A stretch of 35,886 nucleotides of DNA from Mansonella perstans (GCA_037074765.1 JBAMDO010000355.1:1-35886), one strand, 5' to 3'. Positions 1-12,389 are shown, counted from the first letter of the stretch. Translations and numbers: made by a program. Notes: generated from the letters alone by a model not told the origin.

Positions 1-125
1 AGTGAGCGCTGAATCAACAATGGTTTCAACAACTTCATTTGGAAGGGAACAATTCACCAATTCTTTTCGAAATTTTAAAACAGATGATTCTTTAAATTGA
101 AAGCTTCTTCCAAAAGTTGTCGTAA
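1..125 (-). CDS. Possible partial exon cut by the left window edge
   Basis: Read on the minus strand, this stretch is open throughout, about 41 codons, with a mixed, charged composition (for example LKFRKELVNCSLPNEVVE) unlike the Phe/Lys/Asn-rich translations of the surrounding AT-rich DNA. It directly follows an acceptor-like TTTACTAG at about 126-133, and stops occur just upstream in this frame, so an internal exon is the natural reading. The exon would continue beyond base 1. I do not recognise the protein. No upstream partner exon is convincingly identified; the candidate exon at 1819-2039 is on the same strand but ends in a stop, so the link is not established. It could also be a chance open frame. 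Confidence 0.3.
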
Positions 126-1818
126 CTAGTAAATCATTTGGAATTCAATAAACTGGCGTTAATTTCAGCACCAACAAGTGATCGAATATTTGGCAAGAAT
201 AGAACTACTAATACGCAAATTCCTCCTACTACACGATTTTGCTGCTCTTTATGTACTTTTGCTCTAAAATCTACTTGTTTTTCCTGAATTGACCACCTCA
301 GAATCTTGATTACTCTTTTTATAACTACTATATCTTCGTTGAACTAATTAAATGTGTTCGAATCGTGGCACTACATCATGTACACATAACTACACAACAC
401 ACCATATCACGTACTTTTCTACCAATAATATCACAATGATATACACATACATTAACTGCAGTTTCATTGTTAAATTTGCAGTTTGAAATTGTGATAGGTT
501 CTTAGATAAATGTGATTATATTACAGACCACTTTAATTCGCACTTTTTAGCTTTATACTCTTTTCTTCTGCTGATGACTTCGCATTTACTATTTCACGTA
601 TATTTATTTGCGATTAACGAAATAATGTTAGAGCAATGACTTTTATTTGAATTTAAAATGAATCAGCACAAAACACTGGAAACACCTACCGACATCAACA
701 GTGCGAGTGAGTATGGTCTAGGAACTGTTAATATCCGTACAGTGCAGTTAGGATCCACTAAAGAGACGAAAACCTGGAAGGCTCGTAGTGACCAGCCATC
801 AGGAAACTAGTAGTAAAATGAGAAATCATTGCAGCTCATCCTCTTACAACTACAAGCTTCCAAGAACTTATCGACAATCATTCTGCATTTGATTGGTATT
901 TGGAGGAAAATTTAAAGAAAAGATCTTGAAGTTTAATGATGATAACGATATAACGCAGATTAAGAGTAATTTTTAAAAGTTCAGTCGTTCAGATTTGCTT
1001 TTCTCAACAGAGACAATCGAAAAGAAAGAGTCCATTTTGTTTACTACATAAACAGCAAATAATGATAGGAAAGCTAATTAACAACTTTGTTTTCTCAAAA
1101 CGATTAATAAGAAATGCAATTTTTGATTGTCATATTATATTTAATGCATCTGGGTCAGTTAATTTCATTCAATCACTCTTTTCAAACATATTTTTAGTTC
1201 CCATACGTTTTTGGGAACAAGATAACTGTATTATGTCGTTCAAAGAAAACTGAACCAGTAATCATGAAGAATGGTAATGCAACCGAATTAACCAACAATG
1301 AGAAAATTCCCATTCCCAAATATGGAAATGTTTCACGAATCACCTAAAAGTTCAAGGTAAAATGTCAATGCCAATCCAACGTAATCTATATGGATGGATT
1401 TCAGTGATACAGTCTTTATAACAATTTCTGAATTTCATTTACTTATATTATGATTCCCTCCCATTTAATAGCAAAAGAAGTGTATCCAGCTGAAATTATA
1501 TTCTATTCAATAAAATAAATTTAAAATATCAGTCAGTCAAAAATTTGAGGATTAGCTGCGAAGTAATTGCATTCAAGCATTGATACGTTAAGACAATTAA
1601 TATGAATTGATTTCCACTGACTTAAGAAATAATGTTTGCAAAACGCTAGTAATTAATATATTAACAAAAGAACTCACTGAAGTAAAGTTTTTCATGTTAG
1701 CCTGATTTTTTCAGTTTCTCCGAGCAGTTTCATTACAAATACAATGATATGATTATCAGTAAAGAGCTTTAACTATTAATGGCAAAAAAAAAGAATGGGT
1801 AGTAAAATTGGAGGATTT
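126..1818. other. Stretch without a supported gene
   Basis: AT-rich sequence. On the plus strand a short ATG frame of 50 codons at 658-810 and further open patches to about 1350 have coding-like composition, but they lie in different frames and lack usable splice signals between them, so no gene is called. No structural RNA or repeat was recognised. Confidence 0.5.
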
Positions 1819-2039
1819 TTAAACAGAAAGAAGTGGAAATTTTTTCACTATTCCACTGGAAACAGTCATGAAAAGAGGACGGTCATTGAAACCTGAAAAT
1901 ACTAAGGCCAGGTGTCTTCCACTTTTGCATATGACATAAACACGTCCAATCCCACACATAGGTATATGCACAGACGGATATTTACAGAATACTCCAAAGT
2001 AAAAGGTGATTGGACCATCCAAACGAGATCGTTTGTCAT
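1819..2039 (-). CDS. Candidate terminal exon, unrecognised (OB-fold-like pattern)
   Basis: A minus-strand frame of 72 codons plus stop starts right after a good nematode acceptor (GTTCGTTTTAG, about 2040-2050) and reads in with phase 1. The translation alternates hydrophobic strands with turns: FYFGVFCKYPS, then GIGRVYVICKSGRHLALVFS, then a basic/aromatic end, IVKKFPLLSV. The order FxGVxxxxPS, xxxLxxVFSGxxxxP and GIVxxF is loosely like the first OB fold of telomere-binding POT1/MRT-1 proteins (LLFSG, GDIVRFHR in human POT1). That resemblance is weak and by eye only. Upstream coding exons were not found with confidence; the candidate first exon near 6490 ends in a compatible phase (G|GTGAAT), but 4 kb separate them. 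It could equally be a chance frame or a relic. Confidence 0.3.
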
Positions 2040-3604
2040 CTAAAACGAACACTATAAACTTATAACTCTTCATTACTTGTTCTCATCATTTGTTCAACCC
2101 GCAACAGTTTATCAAATGGATAATGAATATCAATGGGGTTATATTTATATGATTCGGTTACACGTCAAATGGTCAGCCTTCAGTATGAACTAAGTGAAAA
2201 TTTATTGCTAAAATGTTAATTCCATCCTTTTTTAAAATCTTTTCCTACCAATTCCATTTTCTTTCTTGTTTCTTGTAACGGTATTCAAATTATGTTTAGT
2301 TACAAAATTAACTGAACTATCAAACAAGTCATTCTAGTTTATGATTTAATCTTAAAATGTACTTAAAACAAAAAAAAAGTATGAAATAAATCATTTCATC
2401 TTCTATAAATTGTACACTATTAAAATGCACAATTTAATGAAGAAAAAATTATGCAACATCACAGTAAATAAATACTTCCATTTCATTTTAAACTCAATAA
2501 TAATTCTTCAAATGTATTATTTTGAATGGCCGAATTTTTTCTTCCAACGAAACAATGAGAATGAAATGATTTAAAGTAGAGGACGCTGTCTTAGGATTTT
2601 ATTATTATTTTTTTATATTATGGGTGGTTATTTTTCGCACCATTGCACTGATTTCAACAATTTTCACAAATTTTGCTCAAAACAATATCATTACCACTAC
2701 GAGTAGTACAATAATGATAAGATGGCGCCAATGAGTACGACAATAAAAACTGTTGATAGAGAAGGTGAAAACAGGATTTATACGGGGAGGGGTAAATGAG
2801 AGGGATGCGAAGATGGAAGTAATAATGAAGTGTACGCACAACAGGGCGTGTAGCAAGATAGAAACCATTCAGAACAATTGGGTCGCTGCACATTACAAAC
2901 ACAACACTCGGCATACTATCAAATCAATTCTTTTCCTGGATGTCCCGCATTTAAACATTACTTCGAACAGCCCACATAATAAGATGCATGCATTTTAGAC
3001 TACCACTATAGAACCGTATCTTTTCATAATTAATTATATATATGGACAGTTTTCAAAGAATCAACCATTTTTCTACACTTATCCTTACAACACAATCCGT
3101 AACAGTCATCTTATACGTACATAGTACACGTGCGGTAGTTCAAGCATACAATCAATCAGTTAGCATTACGGTCAGAGTGAATCACCGTTGAAATTAAATA
3201 TGTCAAAACATGCAATGCAACCAGTATCGGATTTTGAGCTCGATTCGGACCATTTTTATTTTAAGAAGTTAGAAGTTTGCCAACAGAAGAGAAATTAAAA
3301 AATAGGAATTATTACTGAATTACAAACAGATAAGATGTGTGATAGTAATTTATTGATCCTTACAGTTCATTTCTAGTACGTTGTTTTTCAGTGTGCTTTC
3401 CAAGAATTTTATTTTAATAATTAATTATGATAATAAAAAATACGTTAGTCATTGAAAAAATTTCACATGTCCATCACAAATAATTTTATTCCAAACTTAT
3501 TTTTCATTACAGAAGACTTCTTTCCATCAGTAATCAAAAGTTCCCTCAAATTTTCACTTAAATGATGCTACATAGTACTTTTTAACTGATTAGAAAAGAG
3601 AAGC

Positions 3605-3624
3605 AAAAAAAAAAAAAAAAAAAA
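3605..3624. repeat. Poly(A) run
   Basis: A run of 20 A residues. It could be a simple mononucleotide tract or the tail of an old retroposed copy; no flanking target-site duplication was recognised. Confidence 0.8.
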
Positions 3625-5966
3625 CAACTCGTCTCAAATAATTTGAAATAAAAATTACGCAATGAATGTTAAGTGAAAAAGCTAATTTGCATAAAATTGA
3701 TCGCCATAACAAAATTCGACTAAATATAACAAAATTTCAAAGCTTAAACTTTGTGATTCAATTAATTTTACATCTCTTAGTTCACTATTAAACAAAACAT
3801 GAGTTATAAATGATTCTGGAAGATGTTCATACTTTTAATTTCGAGAACCGGTTAAATCAAATTTATTGTTACATCAGTATGGATTAAAAACCAGTGAAGA
3901 ATTCTTTAGTTTTAACCTTATTTCACTATATCAGTAAAAATAGTGGCAAAAAACATGAGTATCTGAAAATAGATTTGTTGTGAGAGTAAATAAATAGCCA
4001 TAACAAACAGCTTTCTGCCGACAATTGGAAAATGAAGCTCACTGAAAGAAAGTAGACTTAACTAATCACTATCAATGAAATTTTTGCTCAAAGTGTAACA
4101 CAATCCGTTCCCATAATGACATTTCCAAGTAGTTGTACTACGTACGTAACAAAGGTAAATAGGTCATGAAGAAACAAACAGTGTGGAGAATAAACAGATA
4201 TAGTTTGACGGCGGAGTTTGCATATCTCCAGCTTTATTTACAGTTAATTAACTACAGCATGAAAACCTGCTAGTCCCAAAAACACATTTAGTTCCATCTT
4301 AACTGCAAAGAAATACGTTATCATGAAATTATGAGTGAGAAGTTTCAATTTAAATAATGGGAGAAAGTTGTTTCTGTAAGATCAAACAAAGAATGAAAAT
4401 ATTCCAAAAAAAATAAATCTCCATCTTACAATCTCAAAGAACTTATATACCCTTCATCTGAAGCCAAAATATGTAAATTCGTTCTTTTTCTTCCTGTTTC
4501 AGCACTTCATAAATTCATTTACTTTATATAGGATTGAAAGAATGTTTCAACAACATCTATAACTTTTGGTGCAATTTCCGATCACTGTTTCCTCTAAATC
4601 AGCTCTTGGCTTAATGATATCGAGAACCATTCCATTTCTGTTACAAAGAGTAAAATCAATATGTTTTATCCGCCTTGTTTAAAATCTAAAGAAATAATTC
4701 AGATAGTAATGATCGCATTTAAATAAAGCAATGCGCTTAATCGTTCGTGTTTGGTGGTATCATGAATTATGCTTCCCGAAACCGACACTAGATTAGAAGG
4801 AATAAGGAAAGGTATTTCCAAGCATGTAATTCTTGAAAGGAATCAAGAAAGTAGAAGTTGAAGCAGCTAAATATGATACCTTTATCCATCAAAACTGGAA
4901 ATCATTACAAAGGATCTTTCAAGGTCTTGCAGTTTATTTAATGTATCGACAACTTACTGCTGAATCTAAAACGACTGTTAATGGATAAGGGAGGGTACAA
5001 CTGTCTTACAGAGCGTCTTTTATTTGGTTCTACTATATATAGGAAATCGCACCACTAGCAGTTCTCCATATTTTTTTAAATATTTTTTTTTTCAAATTTT
5101 TTTTCATATTTTTTTTTTCAAATTCAAATAATCAAAAGTTGATAATCCGAAAAATTTTACACAAACTATTGTGAACGGTACAAAACAATAATTTAACAGG
5201 TAAAATGTTTATTCTCACTTTCAAAAAAACTTTTTGATAAGAATAAAATTCAGTGATTTGTTAAGTGCTACAACTTTTCCAGTCTTAATCTTAAACATTG
5301 TAATGAAAAATCGAATTAAATTATAGCATGAAAAAAGTTTCATTTTTCTTATTTTGCCATAGAATTGCTCGAGACAGACAACAGAACGAATCAAAAATGG
5401 ATCAAAACTATCTTGTTGCCTTTGTCACAAAATTTAATCTTTCTAGCAAAGTATGCCAACTTTCAGGTAAAAATGTACGAAGCGACAAATGAAGGACTAA
5501 TATGAGCAGCAATGCCCAAAAAAAGTAACACACTCGCAGTAATCGCTACAACAACCGATGCTGGAAACACAGTTTACAACACATTAGTGTCTAGATGTCT
5601 AGTTAAAAAGTCTCTGTCCGTAAAAATTATGTATTTAAATTTTACGAAATTTTTGTGTAATTTACTTTTACCAGAGGATATTTTGTTTTCCTAGTTATTT
5701 TAAACTCCTAAAATATCCATTTAAACATAACTTATTGAATGTTATCTTTCTATTGAATGGAGTATTGAAACTAATTTGAGAAGAAAAAGAAATTCGGTGA
5801 TCTTTTAGAAATATCATTCATTATAAGTGCTCGATGATGATTTCTGAATAATCATATCAAATTTGAAATGCTTTAAAGTATATACGATTTGAGGTGCAAC
5901 TAGCAATAACGAATCACAAAGGTATTATAGTAAGTAGCAAAAGAATGGATTAAAATCATTGATAAA

Positions 5967-6026
5967 ATCAATGATAAAAGTAAGCTTTCTACAAATATCA
6001 GTGATAAAAGTAAACTCTCTACAAAT
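5967..6026. repeat. Tandem duplication, 30-bp unit, two copies
   Basis: Two adjacent 30-bp copies (5967-5996 and 5997-6026) share ATCARTGATAAAAGTAARCT and the following TCTACAAAT, differing at about three positions. A truncated third copy of the first bases lies at 5955-5966. It looks like a local slippage or duplication event; no function is suggested. Confidence 0.85.
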
Positions 6027-6235
6027 GCCGCTGTTTGATAGGTGAACAATCGAAATAACTGGATCTATAAAATTGAAAAGAGCTGTAAGAGCAGTCATGG
6101 CGACCTATGTGATGATTGGCCATTGAAGGTGAGTTGTAGGAAAAATCCGGTCAAAGGTCTTCTGTCTGTGTTTGCCGTAATTGTTGATATGACAGTTTAA
6201 TTGTCGCTGTCCAATTGTCGCTTTCCTATCTCATC

Positions 6236-6490
6236 TCACTGCAACCTTTCCTCTCTCTCTCTCTCTCTCTCTCTCTGCGACGAATAATCATTTATAGTTT
6301 TCCTTTCCTTTGGTTGTTTTCCACCATATTCCTTGTATAGGACCATTCTAGGCCCATTCCATTGCTGATATATATATTCACCATCATCATCTCTCATTTC
6401 TCCGTCATCTTCTTTTCCATTTTCCGTCATCTTTTCCACTTCAAGAGCTCTACTACGTTTGACAGACAATTCTCTACGTCGCATTCTCAT
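6236..6490 (-). CDS. Possible first exon, unrecognised, running into a (CT)n repeat
   Basis: A minus-strand ATG frame of 84 codons begins with a strongly basic stretch (MRMRRRELSVKRSRALEVEK), followed by an acidic one (GEMRDDDGEY). Its 3' end is simply the translated (GA)n microsatellite (Arg-Glu repeats), so the full frame is not credible as written. A donor-like G|GTGAAT after the acidic stretch would end an exon of about 37 codons in phase 1, compatible with the acceptor of the candidate exon at 1819-2039, but a match of phase alone is one chance in three. The charge pattern and local composition differ from the neighbouring non-coding DNA. Product unknown; a chance frame is quite possible. 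Confidence 0.2.
   Translation of the reverse strand: MRMRRRELSVKRSRALEVEKMTENGKEDDGEMRDDDGEYIYQQWNGPRMVLYKEYGGKQPKERKTINDYSSQREREREREERLQ
6251..6276. repeat. (CT)n microsatellite
   Basis: Thirteen uninterrupted CT dinucleotides. Translated on the minus strand it gives an artificial Arg-Glu repeat. Confidence 0.95.
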
Positions 6491-8030
6491 TGAATAGATC
6501 AGACCAATTCACTTACACTCATACCCCAACTGATTGACTGATTGATTGACCCGCGGTGCATTATCGTTGTTGTTGATTTACAAAATATTCTTTATCAATC
6601 TTGATTTGTCCAATTTTTGTAACCTCAGATAATTAATAAAGCATTATAATCAAGTGTATGTATATATATGGATTGAGTAATCGTCGACATATAAATGAAG
6701 AAGAAGAAGCTACAAAGTAACAACAATAGTTAATAAAAGTTTAGCATATCAATTCAAAGGCATTCATGAAATAACTCATTTACTTGATTTTATTTAGAAA
6801 TTAGATTAAATAGTGCTTTTCTATTCTATTTTCTTTACACAATTTTTCCTTCGCTTCATTTGTCCTATCCCAGTAATAATTCATTGCATTTATCACAAAT
6901 TTTTTTGCACTATGAACATATATAAAGAGTTCATTGATTTAATGGATTATAATGAAAAGAAATTGTAAAAATGCAACTAAAATAGTTTTCCATTTTCTCT
7001 TTGTTGTTTTTTCTACTTTGTCACTTTATTTCCACCATATTTCTAAGAGGAAATTTGTTGCATTGTTGCAGACAAAATTTCTGTTTGACATTGTATTTTT
7101 AATGTGCATTTCTTGAAAATGGCAGTAACTGTAAACAATTGAGCAGCATAATTGCAGCTACTAGAAAATTGACTTTAAAAATGTTGAAAATTAATTTCGT
7201 CTTGCATCAATACAAAAGTTTAGCAGTCACCGAATGATCCCAGCTAAATGATAATACACTTGAAGCTGAAGATTTAATTTGAATTCAGAACAGTGAATAC
7301 GGAAAAAGGCAAAACAAAACCACATTCTTTAAAAATCACTGCTGCCTGCATATTTTTCACTTCCAATTTGCAATTTGTCAAAAAACAAACAAATTGAAGT
7401 TAAATGCGCTTGCATTTACATTGTTTTTCTTGCTTATCACAGAGCATTAATAGAAATCAAAGAACTGTTGGCTCAAGTTGATGTTTTCTGGATTGCTGGA
7501 CTGAAGTGTTAAATTTTGATGAGAATTTAATTTTCCAAATTGGAAACAAAAATAAAGGAAGAAATAAGGCTGTGCGTGAATTGTCTGGAAACATATCATA
7601 AGCAAAGAAAAAATCAACTTTGAAATGGAAATTTAAGTCCAACTTTCTGCTCATGAAGCATCATGGAGATTTAGCTGCCACTTGTCAAAACAAATTTGAT
7701 CTAATTCTAAATTTTATCCTAATTTCTAAATTGTTTTTTAAAATTATCTATAAATGATATTCCACGGCTGATTGTCATTAATGTAGACACACCACGAATA
7801 GCAGACATTTTTTGTATCATTTGATAAATAGTCATTATTTTTTTTTGACTAATCATTTGATTCGATTAATATTCAGAGCATTATAACATATCAGCCATGT
7901 AAAGCGTGGTTAGTCTTAAAAAATCTAAGCATACTAAAAAAATCTCTATTTGCTCGATTCTATTAAGAAATATGTAAAAAATATGTCCAATTGTATTGTC
8001 CAAATTTTTTAGTGGCAACAAATTTGAAAT
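6491..8030. other. Stretch without a supported gene
   Basis: AT-rich sequence with short homopolymer runs and a small GATT/GACT-type direct repeat near 6530-6550. No coding, RNA or mobile-element signature was recognised. Confidence 0.5.
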
Positions 8031-8367
8031 ATGGTTAGTATTGCTGTTCCAGAAAAAAATGAACCAAAAAGTTCTAAGGAACAGGGAATTGAATATTTAT
8101 CCTTATGTATGCAAAAAGAAATATCATTGTGATAAGATTAAGATTGTCACATTTCTGTTCATTTACAGACTTGTGAAGTTTTTCGTTTCATTGAAGTCTT
8201 CAAAACTATTGACTCATCATGCTTTCTTCATCACCGCTCTAGAAAAGGTTTTAATTTTCCATTTCTTAAATTCTTAGAAGCTTATTTCTAAACAGAGTTC
8301 AAGTGACCTGCCAGAAATTGCTTTTTTTTCGGAAAATAAATATATTGCTAGCACTAATTATTCTTAG
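8031..8367 (+). CDS. Possible small three-exon gene, unrecognised
   Basis: An ATG at 8031 lies 19 bases after an acceptor-like TTTTTTAG (8005-8012), a possible spliced-leader site. The frame reads MVSIAVPEKNEPKSSKEQG and continues to a donor at 8129 (TT|GTGATAAG, phase 2). A second segment, 8169-8247, follows TTCATTTACAG and contains LVKFFVSLKSSKLL; a third, 8296-8367, follows TTTCTAAACAG, begins SSSDLPEIAFFSEN and ends in TAG. All phases agree and the product would be about 82 residues. Against it, the implied introns (40 and 48 bases) are much shorter than those of the certain genes here, and the competing uninterrupted frame at 7996-8277 is also open. No family is recognised; it may be a gene fragment or coincidence. 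Confidence 0.25.
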
Positions 8368-11300
8368 AAAGATTCATAAATTCCATATTTAAAATGTCTT
8401 TTTTCTTAATTTGAACATTATTTTTAGCTTACAAGTTTAAAATGAGCTGGTTTCTTTTTTTTAAATTGCAAAAGAAAAATTCTCAGTTTCAGCCACTAAA
8501 ATGAAAAATATTGCAATAGCTTTGATTTTTCTTCAAATTGCAAAAATATTGCAATTTGATTTTTTTTTCCTTTTTTCCATTTATTCTATGCCTGACAAAT
8601 TTTAATGATTCAGACGCCAACTTGTTCATACAGCGTTGTTGGCTGATAAATGTATCGAGAATTTTTCATTGCGAAAATAAATTCGGCTTTGAAATATAAG
8701 TACTTTGGTACTTTCCATACTGAAATTCATTTCATTAATGATAATGGGTCAAACTTTGATGCCAAACTTCATGAATCTCTAAATGTTGTTAACAAAATTG
8801 TAAGAAGCCAGCATTATAAAAGATTCTATTTTGAAACAGCAACGTGTTTTGTTTCATAGAATGCTCCATTTCATATATTTTTGATTTCTCTAAGACATTG
8901 TTTGTTCAGGCAATCAAAAACGAAAAAAATTTAGTGGTACAAAGTACAATAACTACATCGCTGAACTTCATCGACTTTTATAAAAGTCTTCTTATTTTTT
9001 CTTATTTCGTTTTAATTCTTAATTTTTTTCATTTTATGTTATGATAATCTTAACAGGAATAAAAATCCTTACAAACTACTACCGAAGCAGAAGTTATCTT
9101 GTTGGAGAATTATTAAAAAAATAATGTGTTTCGTCCAATAGTGTTTTGTGTGACAAAATTTTTCTACTTATAAAGACTGGCATAATATTACATTCATTAT
9201 CAATAAGTTGAAGCAGAAACTGAAGAAGCTCAAGCCTAAATTAATTGTTAAAGCTGGGTCCTAGACATTGATATCCAGACAGTGATTGCAGCATGTCTCA
9301 ACTTTCATTAGAATTTCGAACCTATCCGAATGACAGTACTAAATAGTAATCCATATTTTTTGATATTTCTCTGTATCTAAAACAAAAGGAGCAGGATGTA
9401 ATCAACAAGACTAAAGATAAGTTCGAAGATACACCGGGATGGGAGGACAGGTAATGTTGCCTTCATTTTGGTTCGACAATGCAGAGAAAGGGAAACAGGA
9501 AATTTGGACAAACCAAACAGCGCAGAGACTGAACAGCAAAAAAAATCCAGGAAGTAAAAGGCTTTTTTGGTTTTTGTTTGTTGAAAACAGCGCAGAAAAC
9601 AAGGAGCCATGTAGAGCAATATAGCAATGTGTTATAACTGCAAATTCGAGCAGGTACTAAAGATTATCTTCAGGTAACAAGAATTTTTCATAAATCACTC
9701 CTGGAATCTGATAATTAATAAACATGGTACTGTCTCACGGTTATTAGTAGAGAAATCAATCGGTGATATGATTGACTTATAACGGAGCAACATTAAGCAT
9801 GTGCAAACTGAAAATTCCAACTCATTATATTGCATAATGAAAAATATTCAGAGAAATCGACAAAGGATTTCTATGTAAAAATGTAAAAATCAAATATATA
9901 ATATAAGTAAATAAGGAAGAGATGGAAGTAATACCATAATACGATGAAAATAATAATGCAAGTTATTCGGTAGAGATATCGAACTAGGGACATGGCCAGT
10001 CTTTATTACTTGCATTTAAAAGCATAAATCGCATAGTTTTTAGCTTTCATCCGGTCCAAGTTTCGTCGTCTTCTGTCTCATATACTTTTACCTCCTTTCT
10101 ATCCTTCTGCTTTCCACTTTTCATTTCACTCAATGCATGATGTATTTCACTGCTACACCCTTACTAGGCTGTCCGATTCCGCATATTATTGTCTCTGTCT
10201 CCTCCATTTTAAAATGTACCCGTGTTCACAAAATTTGAATGCATTCAATATCCTTTGGAAATCCTTGATTTAGAAACTTCAAGTTATGAATTTTAGAGAA
10301 TAAGTTTAATATTAGGGAAAGTATTAGAGAATTATGCGAATCAGGCTACATACAGTAACATTTAGAATCTGATGTCTGTTCAAGTTGATACTCCTTGTTG
10401 CAACATTCTCGTACTATAATGGTAAGTCGAGAATCACTCTGTTTTGCGGTTCTCTTCAAGATATGCCAAACTAATTATGAGATTAATAGCTCTAAAACCA
10501 AATTAAAGTAATAGCAGTAATGGAACCAGGAAATTGTAGTAGCTCTATCACTAGCAGTAAGTGATTTTGCGGACCACAAAAAATTTCATTCTTATAAGAA
10601 GAATGACAATAATGTTGATTTAATTTAAGACTTACGAGTAAAAATGGCATAGAATCTTGAATTTTATTAAATAAATTGATTAGGTAAGTGAAATGTTTTC
10701 CCAACGACGGTTACTTTTGAAACTTTCGATCTGAAAATTCAGTTTCAAAATAAATTTATCTGTCAACCATTTTATATTTTTCATAAAACATCGTGAAAAA
10801 ATACAGTACATGAAATTTTTATTTTAAGATATTGATTTCCAGTAACTGGGTAAAATGCTTTTTTTATTAGCATTCACAAAGTACAAATAAAATTTGTGAC
10901 TAACTTTTATCACTGATTAATGCTAATTTATAAATAGAAGTTGCATGTTGTTGTGATTCAGTCAAAAATAATGGATAGCTGATTTGTCAGTAATCTGAAA
11001 ATTTCGTGCATAATTTGTAAAAAAAAGACTTGCAGGTGTTTATTTTGAATTATTCTATACTAACATTAGAATTTATTGATAATCACGATTACCCAGTAAT
11101 TTGAAGCCTGAGACGAGTGAAAATTATGGAGTTTTTTCGAAAGTGTATGTTTTATTTTGAATCCATGCATTCAAATTAATCGGATATGCAAGTCTTGCTT
11201 GCTATCAGAAAGTGGAACGATAAAAAAATTTCCTGCAATAGTTTTAGAAAAATTGCGAAGCTATGAATTGCTATATGGATTGTTTGTTGGATTGCTTATT

Positions 11301-11783
11301 TCGAGCAACATATTTAAGGTGAGAAAGCAAAAATTACACTGATTGAATTTCTATTTGATCTTATGGTAAAGGAGGGTAAAAAAAACAAAGACAATAAATA
11401 ACACTATTTCTTATCTTTTTCTTCCTTCATCCAGATTTTCTGGTAATTAATGTTTGACTCTGTTTGTTTGGTCATGCAATAATTTTAAACAAATGCAAAA
11501 ATATTGTTTTATTAGAAGGTGCTTTAGTAAAATAGCAAACGTCTGCTTACAAATTTGGAAAATATTTAAATTAAGGAACAAAATTTTCATTGTCTTATTG
11601 TCTAATTATGTTGAAATTTCTAATTAGATCATTTTAGGCTTCGTGAATGATTTAACATATTCGTTTTTAGGAAGTAGTCTCATTTCTGGTTATTGTAAAA
11701 TAAAAGTATATTTACTTTTATACTTACTTTTGTGGAATGACTTTCCTTTTTGAATTTATTTCTAACTGTTTATTGTATCAAGA

Positions 11784-11825
11784 GGACGAAAAAATGTTAA
11801 TTTTTGGACGAAAAAATGTTAATTT
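11784..11825. repeat. Tandem duplication, 22-bp unit
   Basis: The unit GGACGAAAAAATGTTAATTT plus TT is repeated head to tail almost twice without mismatch. It is a recent local duplication in non-coding DNA. Confidence 0.85.
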
Positions 11826-12288
11826 AGTTTTATTAGAAACCGTGATTCCCAGTAATACTTTATGAGCTTCAGAACGACCAAATGATCCCTACAAATTCAG
11901 AACTGCACCCCTTTCACGCCATTAGAACAGCGCGTAGCAAAGATTATGCAGCGACAAAATATATTAGTAAAGATATTGCAAAGGTCCAAGCACATGCAGA
12001 AAAAGATTACAACTTTTAAGGTCAAACCGAAAGCCGTCCAAAGAACATTAACACAAAAATTAAAATAAAATAAGCCAAAAAAAAAAGGACTTGGATAAGC
12101 ATAATGAACAAAAAAAAATTTTATGACCTCCTCAACGATTATCCATAAAAAATTCGAAATCTCGCAGAAATTTGAAACGAGATTTCGTTCATAACATTCA
12201 GACAACAGGACGTAAATGGAAAACGAGATTTTGTAAACTTTGAATCCTAAAATTCTAATTTAAGGCAACAAAAATTACCTTTTACCTG

Positions 12289-12389
12289 CAATCTCATAGC
12301 ACTAATAATAATAAAATGTTATTCGTGATTTACGCTACCATTCCTATAGATTAAGAAATATCATCAACAATAATAATGCTATGAGATTG
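12289..12389. repeat. Inverted repeat with 13-bp perfect arm ends
   Basis: CAATCTCATAGCA at 12289-12301 is matched by its reverse complement TGCTATGAGATTG at 12377-12389, and the inner flanks are both TAA/AAT-rich. The two arms enclose about 75 bases. It could fold into a hairpin or be a decayed short inverted-repeat element. Confidence 0.6.

Larger units (their letters stand above)
2040..6235. other. Stretch without a supported gene
   Basis: AT-rich DNA with a poly(A) run at 3605-3624 and T-rich blocks at about 5070-5125. One plus-strand frame without an ATG at about 4830-4985 (containing KYDTFIHQNWKSLQRIFQG) looks protein-like, but it has no clear acceptor and is judged too weak to call. 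A 30-bp tandem repeat lies at 5967-6026. Nothing else is supported. Confidence 0.5.

Noticed and set aside
9377..9624. Overlapping open frames on both strands
   Set aside because: Competing frames of similar quality and no splice signals or recognisable motif.
11081..11880. Loose similarity between 11084-11116 and 11841-11876 (GATTNCCCAGTAAT core)
   Set aside because: Short and gapped match; not enough to call a dispersed repeat by eye.
11897..12205. 102-codon minus-strand frame rich in Phe, Cys and Ile
   Set aside because: Composition is that expected from AT-rich non-coding DNA read in a T-rich frame; no family motif and no splice context.
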